Part shown: one piece after another, positions 38,224 to 49,700 of the stretch
Position numbering within the stretch: the first letter of the stretch is position 1
Layout: the number at the start of each line of letters is the position of its first letter
NCBI RefSeq assembly: GCF_905475395.1
Contig: NC_058340.1
Coordinates: 67,434,181-67,498,180, forward strand
DNA: 64,000 nucleotides
Reading direction: 5' to 3'
From: Chrysoperla carnea
Taxonomy: Eukaryota > Arthropoda > Insecta > Neuroptera > Chrysopidae
Notes under the pieces: model-generated
The model's input: only the letters and a program-made list of their open reading frames with translations
Databases searched by the model: none
What the model was told of the DNA's origin: nothing
Made by a program: the position numbers and the translations under genes

Positions 38224-38441
38224 TTATTGGTGGAGTCTTTTTTTAGAGTGGTTGCAATTTCTCACTGAATTATCGATCAAGGGGCGTTCAGGGCATTTCA
38301 GTACGTAATCGGGGCATAACATACAGTTACTAGAGACAGGTAAATTGATCTCATCCTTGAAAGTGCAACAATCAAAGTTGATTAATCCATAGGTTTTACA
38401 ACATGCTCTACGTTTACAGCGGTTTTTAAAGTGTGTGTCGA
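38224..38441 (-). CDS. Orphan cysteine-rich terminal exon, unknown protein
   Basis: On the minus strand an acceptor-like tttctttttcctgag ends at 38442. The open frame then runs for 71 codons after 2 leading bases, to a TAA at 38224-38226. It reads CKRRACCKTYG...FDCCTFKDE...NCMLCPDYVLKCPERP and contains nine cysteines in about 55 residues, with CC pairs. This density suggests a disulphide-rich secreted domain. I do not recognise the family. No signal peptide exon or upstream partner was found in 38450-43700, and the frame has no Met before the cysteines. It could be the last exon of a small gene or a remnant of a decayed one. Confidence 0.4.
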
Positions 38442-38469
38442 CTCAGGAAAAAGAAATTTGTGAAAATAA

Positions 38470-38578
38470 ATAAAAATGTTGGTTAGGTACCGCGGAGGGT
38501 AGGGTGTCGCAAAATATTTTTAGTTACTAAGGAGCTCGCGTCATGAAAAAGATTGAAAAACACTGCTCTATGCAGTAC
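38470..38578 (-). mobile_element. hAT-type transposon end
   Basis: The block gtagggtgtcgcaaaatatt, ctcgcgtcatgaaaaagatt, gaaaaacactgctctatg is the typical subterminal and terminal sequence of hAT elements. The opposite end was not found, so this is a solo or truncated copy. Confidence 0.5.
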
Positions 38579-41500
38579 AAAAGACTGATAAAAAATGTAA
38601 CTTGCTCTCATCCTTTTCGATTTTCTTGAAGCACCCATGAATTTTTTTGTATGAAATGTTATTTTCTAAGATTTTGCTTATACTCGTTCCACTCTAAAAA
38701 TGACTCAAATGAAGTTTTTTCACAGTATACAGATCCCTTAACACTGTGACAAATCTTCTCGTAAGCTTACAATTAGAGCGCCCCACACACTAGGCTGTTT
38801 GGTTTTGGCCCTTGTATCTATTACAACGTGTGCGGCAGTAAACTTGCTGTTCGAAGTCAGACACGTCTATCCCCTTTGACTTGCTTTTAGTAAATTATTA
38901 GAGTTTAATACTTAATAGTTTAGATACTTATTGCAGCCTAATGCGCGAGAAATATTGTAAACTAAAAATTTAAAATCTAAACAAACGACAATAGTTTTTT
39001 TTTTTTTAAATATATTTCGTTTCCTGGCATAACATTTTTATAGATTTAATATTTGATTGAACTGCGGATTAAAGTTGCAAAGAAAATTACAAAGTACACG
39101 ATAAGTAAATGGTACAAAGAAGAATTTTTTTAAATAAAATTTTTTCAATCAAAAAGTTAACGTTAATCAATATAAGTAGGAGAAAAATCTTGTTCGCTAA
39201 TATCTCATAATTAAAAAATCTTAAGAAAATATTTATGGTGAATGGTGCTTGTCTAAGTGATTGAGCATTTTGAGCATAAATTTTTATTAAGAGTATTTAT
39301 TTTTAAATGTCTAAAACACAGTCTAGGCACAACGATGAAAGAATATTACGTATTATTGAAGCTCTGGGATAACTCCAATAACGGATCTTTACTCATCAAT
39401 GTTGTGTCCAAATCAGTGCCGAATTAAGTCAGTGCTGGACCCATAGCAAATATACACCTGTAATAAAAATCGATCAATAAAAAGCATTTTTTAGTCATCG
39501 TGAATCTACTGCCGACCCTTTTGTTTATGATGGGCTCTTGACAAAAAATTTTGTATCGTTTACGAGTATTTCACTACTATTTTTAAACAAGTTCACCGCC
39601 TGTCTATTTTAACGGCGCCAAAAGCAAAAACTTTTTATACTCTGGATCCACATGGCTTGTAGCATTTTGTACACTTGCTATAAAGCTAATCCGCTACTGG
39701 TCCAAACCCTGATCTTAAATAAGACATTGTTCTAGTACATTAAAAAACAAACAAAACTTCGTTTATTTTTTTAATTACATGTTTCAAATACCACTATTTT
39801 CTACTTTTATTTATATAAAATATTTTTTTTTTTTACAAAAAGTTTATAGAATTCTTTAAAAAGATTTATACATTAGTATTGGTTTTTACTTTTACAAAGT
39901 TACGCTTAAAAAAAACATAGGTCTTGTTTGGCATAAAACGCGCTCACTAAAAAAAGCCTTAGCAAAAAGTAAACGCTCTTTTTATAACCGCCCGTTCTGA
40001 AAATTTGGCGATCCATACATTGTCTACCTCCTTGCAATAGAATAGAATGGACAACCACGGTTTTTTGGCGAACAGGCCTATTTTTTAAATATCTGATTCA
40101 AGCTCATCTACTTAACTTAAACTTATTTATTTTACTGTAAAAATATGATGAAATTTAATACAAAAAAATGTTTACATACCTAGTACGTCTGCTTCTCCTA
40201 TCTAGTTTGTGCTTTTTCTTAGTAAATATGACATTTATAGACAAAACAATTGTATGAACGAATAAAAATTTTTTTGGCTTAGACTCCTGTACACAATGGT
40301 CTGACTATTCGTTGCGCAGTTTTTTAATGGGATGTTTATCTTTATATTGTAAACTGAGATTACTTCCAGCGTTATGAATTTTAAACCTTTAGAATTGCAA
40401 ATTATAATCAACGTTGTTTTGTTGAAATCATTCTTCAAATTCAAAACTCCTGGTACTTGAATGATGTGCCATCGAAAGGCAAACAATATATCAATCTTTC
40501 AAAAGCTTGAAATAATTGATCATGAGTCTTTGTGTACAAGAATCTTTATATATTCAAAATTGCCTCTCGAATATATTAGACATTGGTCCAAATTCGACGG
40601 TAAAATCAAATTAAAATGATATTATAAAGCATGGACGGTTAAATGGTATGTTTGCGAAAATATGATTTTCTTAGGCAAAAATCCTTTTATTACGAACCAC
40701 AAATTAAATCTATATTTACAAAAAATCTACGTAAATTATTCAAATTAAAAGTACTTTGTATGTAAAAAAACTATTTCTTTCTTATACAAAGATTATTTTA
40801 CATCCATACTATTAGGGATCTTTTGAAGTAGGGGAGTTTTATTTGATTATTTGAGACTGCACATTAGGCAGTCAAGAACTTTAGGCTATGGCGGCCAAAG
40901 CGAGATAATGTCCTGCCTATATTCCACGCGCATCTTGCTCGGTTGATCGTTCGTAGGCTTCTCGATGCTTACTGCTAAGCGCGCGTGAGTCCTAGGGTTT
41001 AAAGATAAAATTGTAAAACTTCAACACAAATTTTTACATCATTTTTTGCATTGACACTTACAATTTTCAGTGAATTCTGACATTTTAAAACGTAAATTGA
41101 CAATCTCACAAATCTTTTGCGGTTTGATTAGTGCCATATTCAAACACTAAAACGTTAATTATAAAAATTACGAAGGAAGTAATTAGTCATGGAAGATTGT
41201 ATTATTTATGAGAGAAATACAGCTATTAAGAACTATTTAGAAATCAAAGCAGCACCAGGTTTATTCAAATTATTTAAATATGGTATTAAAAAAATTACCT
41301 TTGAAATAAAGATTGTTAAGGGGCTATCATGAATATATTAAGAGGTGGGATAGGATTCCTCAAATTTCAGTTTTTATGACATGGGAAAGAAACAATCATC
41401 GTTTTGGACTCCTCAAATTCGTTTTGGAAGGGCAGATGGTGTTCAATAATGACTATAACTGCACTGAGGCGTCTGCTTGTATATTGGGTAACAAAGACTA

Positions 41501-41884
41501 GTGAACAGTTTTCTTCGAGTTTAATCTTCTTTTTTCTGTCTACACGATATCTTCCATATTCCTTTATCAAATTCCATAATCTGACTTCTTCATGTCACAA
41601 AATATTCATCGTAATTATAAGATGATCCCTTAATAAATAAATTTTTAAAGTACACCATCATTCATTTAAATGCGTAACTAAATTTCTTTTTAATCTTTAA
41701 CTTAAAAATTAATATATTATTTTACAAAAAATCGTTTTTTTTTTTGTTTTCAAAATACGTGTAGAAATTCTAAATAATCTAAAAAAGTACAATAAATGTC
41801 TTTGGTTCAAAATTCTCTCGTTAATTATACCAATGTTTAAATAAAAAAAATTATGATTTCATATAAAAATTAAAAACACTAATA
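38579..41884. other. Gene-free stretch between the orphan exon and the Tigger-like element
   Basis: No supported host gene. 38765-38880 is a GC-richer block (gagcgccccacacactaggc) that looks like a transposon end. 40885-41000 is another GC-rich island (gcggccaaagcgagataatg, then gctaagcgcgcgtgag) with short open frames on both strands but no recognisable protein. The overlapping frames at 41313-41625 show no motif. Confidence 0.4.
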
Positions 41885-42454
41885 CAGTAGAATCTCGATA
41901 AGTTAAAGTCCAAGGGAAACAAAAAATATTTTAAGTTATAGAGGTTTTTAGTTATCAAGGGTCTATGTTATTGAATGCATCAGAAGGATGGGTTCAATAA
42001 AATACTGAAAATAAAATACATATGTAATCATATTTATTCACATTACTTACATTACATAAAAATAAAACAACAACTAAAGGTTTAGTCTACTTATAAAAAT
42101 CTGTGATTTTCTTTTGTTTTAAAAAATTCACTGTTTCTAAATCGATTTGATTTTCAATGACAAATAGAGAGGAGAATACATTATCTTCTATGTTGCTACA
42201 CTGCTCTATAAATGATCGTACAGTTGTTTTGACACTCTTTCAAAATGACTCATTCACACAATTTTATGTTATAGAGGTTGTGGAAACATTTCTTTTAGTT
42301 ACTGAGGGCCTAACAGAAATTATTTATTTAAGTTATAGAGGTTGCGTATTTTAAGCTATAGAGGTTTTGGGCTCTGATGGGAAGGGAACGTAGTATTTTT
42401 TGAAGTAACTAAGGTTTTTATGTTACCGAGGTTTAACTTATCGAGATTCTACTG
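41885..42454 (-). mobile_element. pogo/Tigger-derived element with 24-bp inverted repeats and TA duplication
   Basis: The ends cagtagaatctcgataagtt and aacttatcgagattctactg are perfect inverted repeats of about 23 bp (extending to ...aaa), flanked by TA on both sides. The 570-bp interior keeps the C-terminal end of a pogo-like transposase on the minus strand (about 42260 to 42087): RSFIEQCSN...VFSSLFVIENQ and KKITDFYK then stop. One in-frame stop interrupts its upstream part. Several aagttatagaggttttt repeats lie beside both ends. It is a deletion derivative of a Tc1/mariner-superfamily element. Confidence 0.9.
42087..42262 (-). pseudogene. pogo/Tigger transposase C-terminal remnant
   Basis: About 55 codons in frame up to TAG at 42087-42089, ending QKKITDFYK, the hallmark end of pogo-family transposases. 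The DDE domain and DNA-binding domain are deleted, and an internal TGA lies about 50 codons before the end, so the product cannot be functional. Confidence 0.8.
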
Positions 42455-43554
42455 TACAAAAAAAAAATTATGCCAAATTTTAGGAATCACAACATAGAAA
42501 ATGTGTGTTTATTCTAGGAACATCACACAACGAAGTGAAACTTCTTAAATTCTCATATTTTTAAGAGAATTCGAAGATCTACGAAATAAATTATGATAAT
42601 ATTCTAATCTAAGTTTTATATGAATTTTATAAAGTTTATCGAAAAACTTATTTATTTTCGAATTTAGCCTCTTGAAAAAAGTTTCACTTCACAAAATTTT
42701 TTTTTTTAATAAGTCGCTGAGAACAATTTTTTGCTGGATCATTAATATTGCAAAAAATCAATGCTAATACTAGGCCTTCAATAAATGCTTCGAAATAAAT
42801 TTGTTTACGATTTTTATAAAATATGACCTTTTGTTTTATATGAAAGTGAATTTTCATTAATTAGGATTTTTTAACGTTATTTTTTTCTCAAATTACACGC
42901 TATTTTACATTTCTGTTACCGGGTGTTTTTGAAATACACAAAAATAATTTTAAGAACTTATAGTATCATCTTAATTTGTTCCTTTAATTATATTTTGTTT
43001 CAAATATTGTTTTAGGTAAGAGAGTGAGAGAAAGTGGTCGATTCGATTTAATAAAACTCTTCTCTTGAGGCATTTCATCATCAAAGCCCACTTTTTAGCT
43101 TTTTCCGCAATTAATTTTTACTGAATTTTTGCGGCGTTAAAAGTAATTTACACCAGGTCAAGTAAAAAAAATTATCTTTTTTGTTTCTTGAACTAAAATT
43201 ATCACTTCGTAGAGGAGTGCATACTTTGAAATCAACAAGATAAATATTGGTTTCGATCTTTAACCTCGGTCATATGGCTACGAAAAAATCGGGGAAAAAA
43301 ATTAGCCCACTTTTACTTTCATTTAAAAAAAATGTGAAAAAGGTCTATTACCCATATCGGTCCATAAAATTTTTGGTATAATTTTAAAAACACCCAGAAT
43401 TATAAATACATTTATTAAGCACAAATAAAATTTGATGATATACTCGTTGATTTTTTTTCCACATACAACTAAATTAGATGAATACCACACTGCGCAAATT
43501 ACATAACTTAAACCACTAAATTTTTGTTATATAATTTATTAACACTTTTACGGA

Positions 43555-43612
43555 TCCTATATATATATAATTATATATATTTATATATTATATACTTATT
43601 TTTATATATTTA
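43555..43612. repeat. (AT)-rich microsatellite
   Basis: Runs of tatatata and ttatatat without interruption by G or C over about 55 bases, near the 3' end of the septin gene. Confidence 0.8.
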
Positions 43613-43708
43613 TGGTACACATTAATTGTTTTTTTGTTGTAAAACAAAATAATTTATGAATAGTTTTTCTCACATTATTTGTAGTGAATAATTTTTTGTT
43701 TATTTTGT

Positions 43709-43752
43709 TTAAAATAGTCCTTTTTTCTTCTTATCCTTTTTCTCTTTTCCAT
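43709..43752 (-). CDS. pnut: Terminal exon of Peanut (Lys-rich tail)
   Basis: After an AG acceptor at 43753-43754 the exon reads (AAT split) [13 protein letters not shown] then TAA at 43709-43711. It joins the donor a|gtaaag at 46262-46264 in phase 1. A stronger-looking AG lies 8 bases upstream, but using it would give an immediate stop. The KEKKKKGLF-like end is characteristic of the fly septin, which supports this exon. Confidence 0.75.
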
Positions 43753-46700
43753 CTACAGTCCTGCAACAAATATTTCAAACATAAATCAAATCAAAATTGT
43801 ACAAAAAAACATTAGAAATGTTTGTAATTAAAATTGTATTCACACCTAAATAAATTTTTATATTTCTTTATTTAAAAAGGTCTTTTAAGCCTCTCATGTG
43901 CGCAATCTTCGTATGCGGTCTGAAATTTAATAGAAAAAATTTTTTTTATAATTTTGATTATTAATTTTATTATTTGTGTGTTTTTGTTTTTTCTCTAAAT
44001 TATTATTTTTTATTACATGAATACATGCCGATTGGTGTAAATTTTTATGGTGGGTGAGTGTTCAACAAGCTCTTTATCAAAAATCAAAACAGTAACTTAT
44101 TTTTTAGAGAAATAATTTTACAGTAAAATTCGTTTATAATGATGGATATTAATCCTTGATTACGAATCAAACCTAGTTGAGGAATAATTCAAAGTAAAGC
44201 TTAGTTCACACACGATAAGACAATACAACATTTTCTCCACGCGAACAAAAAAATTCAGTACATCAAAATAAACTTATAGATTTTTCTACGAGGAAAATCT
44301 AACAAAAATTTGTTCACCGAGTCTTTCAAAATCTCATATAATTTGCGTTTTCCCAAGAATTGTAAACTTTATAACAAAACACTGGCGTGTTTTGGCCATT
44401 TTCTTTATGCGACGAGGGAATGAAAAACGTTCTTGAATAAAAACAAAATTGCTCAAGTAAATTCTAAGAGTTAGAGCAATTCCATAACGCAATCGACAGA
44501 ATCAGTTGTTTTTAACCAATATAGTCCCTGCTTTAATTAATATCTTTTGATTGTTGCTCCTCTTGCGACGCTAAAAACAACTCCATAAAAGCATTGCTAA
44601 TTTCAAATATAATTTTCCGTTACAATTTTTTCGTGGATTAATTCATCTATTGATTTTTCCATAAGAACGGAAGAAAAACACAAAACAGGTGTAAATAAGA
44701 ACGGAACCCTACTTATGTTCAACACTTCTCCGAGAAAAGCTTAATGTCTTACACTTTCAATCGATTAGAATGATCGTAATGTTCGCAAATAAGAAAGAGA
44801 GGAAAAGTCAATCTTCCTTTAAAAAAATGTTGATATCATATGCGGAGCACAAATTACTCGCAGGAAAATTTCAGTATGAGAATTTAATATGAAGCCATGG
44901 TTTTTCACCGTGAAAAGCATAAGCAAGCTTACAACTATAGAAGAACCATAAATTTAAGGCGCAGATATCAGGGAAAAGCAGTTTTTGTCTATAACCTCAC
45001 GGGGGAAGCATCAATCAATCAATTTTTAGAAGCCTTATTACAGAATTTTTCCCACCAATTTAAAATTGCCAGACTGTGATATTCTTTAGAATAAGTCAGA
45101 TGAACATTAGAGGATTGAAGAAGTGCTTTATTTAATTCCGACGAATTGAGACTCATATTTTTACGATTACGTTTTCGATTTATATTTTTTGATTCGGCTA
45201 TTTTCATTTTTTTCATTATCATCATAAACGAACTTCATTGTAATTGTTAAACACAACGTGAAACATTAACGATACACAAAAAAAAACATTATTTCAAATT
45301 CTTAATAATTATAACAGGTGCGCCATCTTTTATGTCGGTATGTCAACATTGAATAACATCAATTCGGTCCTTTGTCTGCCCAACTCAATTGGTTGACAAA
45401 TGTCAAAGTTATTCAATGTTTACAAATCGACATAAAAGACGGTGCACCCTGTATTTTTCTACGATTTAGCTAACTTGATAAACTTATAAAACAATGACTT
45501 CCATGCAGGTTTCGGACTGCTTTTGAAGCCAATTATGTTTTACGAGATATCTTTACATTGCTTTTAAAATAAAAATGTATTCAAACGACAACGTGTATCT
45601 TGAATCAATCATGTTACTATCTCTAATTTTTGAACCAATTAATTATATGTGCCCCTTATATTTTGTACAACTTGGGAAAAATGATTAGAACATTTCAAGA
45701 AAAAGAAAATTATATAGAAAAATTGTGCAAAAAAAGAATTAAATCCTATTATTAGCAAAGAATGTCTGGTTGTTTTTTCGATTAACTTGAATGAAAATGA
45801 ATTAGCTCAAAGATCGAAATTCGTGTGAACAGGCAACATATACAACAGAATTGTTACAAACACACTCCATCCATTTTGTTTTTAATTTTAAAATTATAAA
45901 AAAAATATTTAAAAAAAAATTATCTACAAAATTGGGAACAAAAAAATCTGCCAATTATGCATTAAAAACAAAAGAGTGAACATGAAATTTGAAGAAAACC
46001 TTTCAAAATAAAGAAATTTTTGATTACCTTTGTACCAAACCAAATAAAAATAAAATTAAAAAAACCAAAGCATTATTTTTGTTAACGCTGATTATGCAAA
46101 ATTAATAAATAAGAGCATTCCATTTTTAAATAAATAGCAAAAAATAAAGTTAGTAAAATTAATTTTATTAAAAATTAATAAAAATAAAGTCATATTAAAA
46201 AAAAAAGCAAAAATAAAAGTCACAAAAAAAATTATCAACGTCTATATTTGACCCACTCTTTACTGTTGGCTTCTAATGATTTTCGACGTAGTTCCTCCAA
46301 CGATACATTATTTTCACGTTCCCAGGATGATTTCTCTAATTCAAATTGCCTTCGTTTCTCTTCTAAATCTTTTGCTTGTTGTTCCAATTGTTTTTTGGTT
46401 TGTTCATTTCTTCTGGTTAATTCATTTTCTGAATCTTTTAATTTTTGTTTTTTCTCTTTTACCTTTTTAAAATAAAAATTGAATTAATAAATTATTTACT
46501 AAAAAAACGTAAGTCAGTCATATCATCGAGATTTGTGCTAAATCAGAGTCCAGCGAAATGTTAACATCACCGGAACACTTCATCTAAGTCTATGAGATTA
46601 ACACCAGTTTTCCGATAGAATCACGCACTTTTCATTAAAATTAAGCTAGAATTCAAATTAACACAAATCTAAACTCTTCTTTTCGATGATATTACTGAGC

Positions 46701-49700
46701 TAACTATAATTTAAAATCTTTACCTTCATCTCGAATACTTGTTCCATTTCTAATTCCATTTTCTTCATTTTAAGATCATGTTCCTTCTTTTCTTCTTCCA
46801 TTTGTGCGAGTGGATTCCTATTGAAAAATTAATAAATTTTTATTAACTAACATATCCGAAGTAATTTTATAAGCACAACACCGCTCAACAAAATGAACCA
46901 CTAAAGTGTTTAAAAAAATTTTCTAATGTGATTTCTATAAATTATTTTATGATTACTAATTTTTCTACACTATCCCATTAAATAAGTGACGCATTTTTAA
47001 AGATACTTTTTAAGAGTGGCTGTCCTAAGTCTAAATGGTAAGACACATTTAGACTATGGGGTCCGTTGTGATACCGAAAAGAGGGTTGGCTCGTCTCATA
47101 CTTCCACAAACCATTTGAAGCTGTTTAAGAAACAAGAGTGTTTTGGCGTCATCGGAATTTAGATCGTAAAGGACGTCAAAGAAAGGCTGACTCAGATGAG
47201 TCCACCTCCTCATGGTAAGAGCGGAAAAAGATGATTGTTTCCTCCACTGTGACATCTCGAGCAATAATCGTGATGCACTTGTAGGCCCAGCCGTATTCCC
47301 TGGAATATCCTTGTGTCCCTGTATCCATATCAGGTTACTTTCATTTGTTCCGTCAGCTCATTTAAGGACATGAGGCAATCCTGTAATATCTTTGATGTTA
47401 GGCAGACCTAGAGCTTAAGTATTTTAGCGCTACTTGGCAGTCGGTGAGGATAATAATGTCGCTGAACATTCCAACCACCACTTCCGCTTGATACATACCA
47501 CACTGATCCAGCAGCCGGAATGACAGCCTTAAATTTGAATTTTCAGAGTAAACCCCACAGCCTACTTTCCTCTCTAACTAAGATCAGTCGGTATAAATCA
47601 TCCCATTTCTATGATGTGGGCTTAAGCATTAAAAGAGGATAAAATAATTATCAGGGGCAGCTTACGGTAAATGAGCAAATAATTAATAAACTAAATAGTT
47701 TTTTGATTAAAAAAAAAACGCTTATAAACAGATTGAAAAAAGGCTTTCAGTCCAAGGGACTGATTTCTAAATAATAATAAAAGCTAGTGCCTCTTCAATA
47801 AACTAAAAAACAAAACAAAAAATTAAACTTTAATGTTATCAACTCCTACTATGTCTATACGCGGCAAAGTCGTGGACAAACAACTACTATTGTTCATCGA
47901 AATTAAATCTAAAAATATTACAAATAAAAACCAAAAGTATACACACAAAAATAACTGCGAAAAAAATGTGACATAACACGAAGCCATACTGAAGAAAAAA
48001 TAACGTAATTATAAAATGAAATTGATTCCAAAAAAAAATTAAATAAACATACAACATACCTTAGTAGAACGTTATTTATTTCCTGCATATGGCTTACGTT
48101 TTAGCTTTTTTCTTACGTTTTAAACATTTACAACAATAAATTACCAAAGCACTTACCAAAAACTCATAAAACTGCTGATTACTCCTTGAGAGCATAAACT
48201 AAGAATGAATATGTCATTTACTAAAACGTTCTACTAAGGTCCACAAACGTTTAAATACAAATTACAATTTTACGTTTATGTGAAATTGAGTAAAAATTAT
48301 TTGTTCTCCAATCAGATATCAAATAATTGGATATGTATTGTGTAAATTTTTATTTTGAATTGATTTTTCTTGATAATGTAAATTGAAATGAAAATATTAC
48401 TTACTTATTCGATAAATGGATTGGTTTTCCATCAGCACCAAGACCCGCTAATTTTCTACATCGATAATTTTCATAATGTACATTATTGGTAACATCTTTT
48501 AAATCTTGTAAATGTGTTCGTATTACCATATTACGCAATGCAATAAAATCACAGTGTTCTAAATTTTCAACTAAAATGGGAAAACAGAAAATAAAATTAA
48601 TTAGAATTAATATATTTCTTATATTTTGTGGTTTTGTTCATTTTGAAATAAAAACTACAAAAATTGGGATCATATTGCGATTGTTCGAGTCTTTTGTAAC
48701 ATATCACGCGAAATCCAATTCGAAAGCCGATATTTTTGAGATATTTTCGGCTGAATTACGAGAAATAGTTATCTAGTCGTCAAAAGCTGGTTATGTGTCA
48801 AAAAACTATATTAATAAAATTGATTTAAGATATTTATGTTTACCTTCTGCGATACCCCACGGATATTTACGTCCTCGTAGTTTTTTACCATCTACTTCAA
48901 TAACAGCATTCGAACCTACAACGGCGAATGGCACTTTACTTCGTAATAAACGATTCATTTTACCTTCTTCTTCTTGATCATCCAAAACTTCAGGAAAATC
49001 GTATATTTTTATTTTATGTTGTGATATTTCGTTTAGTATCTAAAAATATTGAAAAAAATTAACTCCTGGATATAATTTCAATTTTAAAGATATTTAACAA
49101 CTTTTGTCTTGAAGATAATTTTTGTTAACAGAGACTTCTCTTTCAGAAGGGTCTGGATGAATTGATGAGGACCTGATGAATGTCCAATTGGGGCAATTTT
49201 CAAACAAGAATAAAATTGAATAAAAAATCCAAACATCATTTTGCCTGACTCAACAGAGGAGGGTCATTTCGTTCTTCCAAGTATGTAGTTTTACATTTTT
49301 TTATTCAATTATGACCTCAATTTTTATTCAATAGATTCCAAGTTTGATCTCTTTTTTGACTAAGATGGCCGGGTTAAAAATGATAGCTAGTTTCTGAAAT
49401 AAGTAAATTATAAAGAACTCACTTGTTTTTTAAATAGTTGACATTCATCGGTGGTCATTGTATCCGCTTTGGCAATAACTGGCACAATATTCACTTTATC
49501 ACATAAACGTTGCATAAACTCTATATCTAATGGTTTAAGACCATGACCAGATGGCTGTATAAAATATAAACAACAATGTACTCGTGTATCTTTGATTTGT
49601 TTACGGGTCACACGCGATTCACAATTTAAATATTCTTCATATTTATTTTCAATAAATTCAATAATTGGTACCCAACAATTACTATTATCGACGGCATCAC

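Noticed and set aside
39308..39373. Short ATG frame MSKTQSRHNDERILRIIEALG
   Set aside because: Only 21 codons, with no splice donor at its end or family match.
41313..41625. Overlapping plus and minus frames of 62-73 codons
   Set aside because: No motifs; mutually overlapping frames in simple AT-rich sequence.
45019..45225. 68-codon minus frame [14 protein letters not shown]... in the last septin intron, with an overlapping plus frame 44897-45079
   Set aside because: Has several Met codons and a basic start but no recognised domain, acceptor or conservation evidence; left unassigned.
46248..46475. Plus-strand Ser/Phe-rich frames of 75 and 64 codons
   Set aside because: Antisense to the coiled-coil exon of Peanut.
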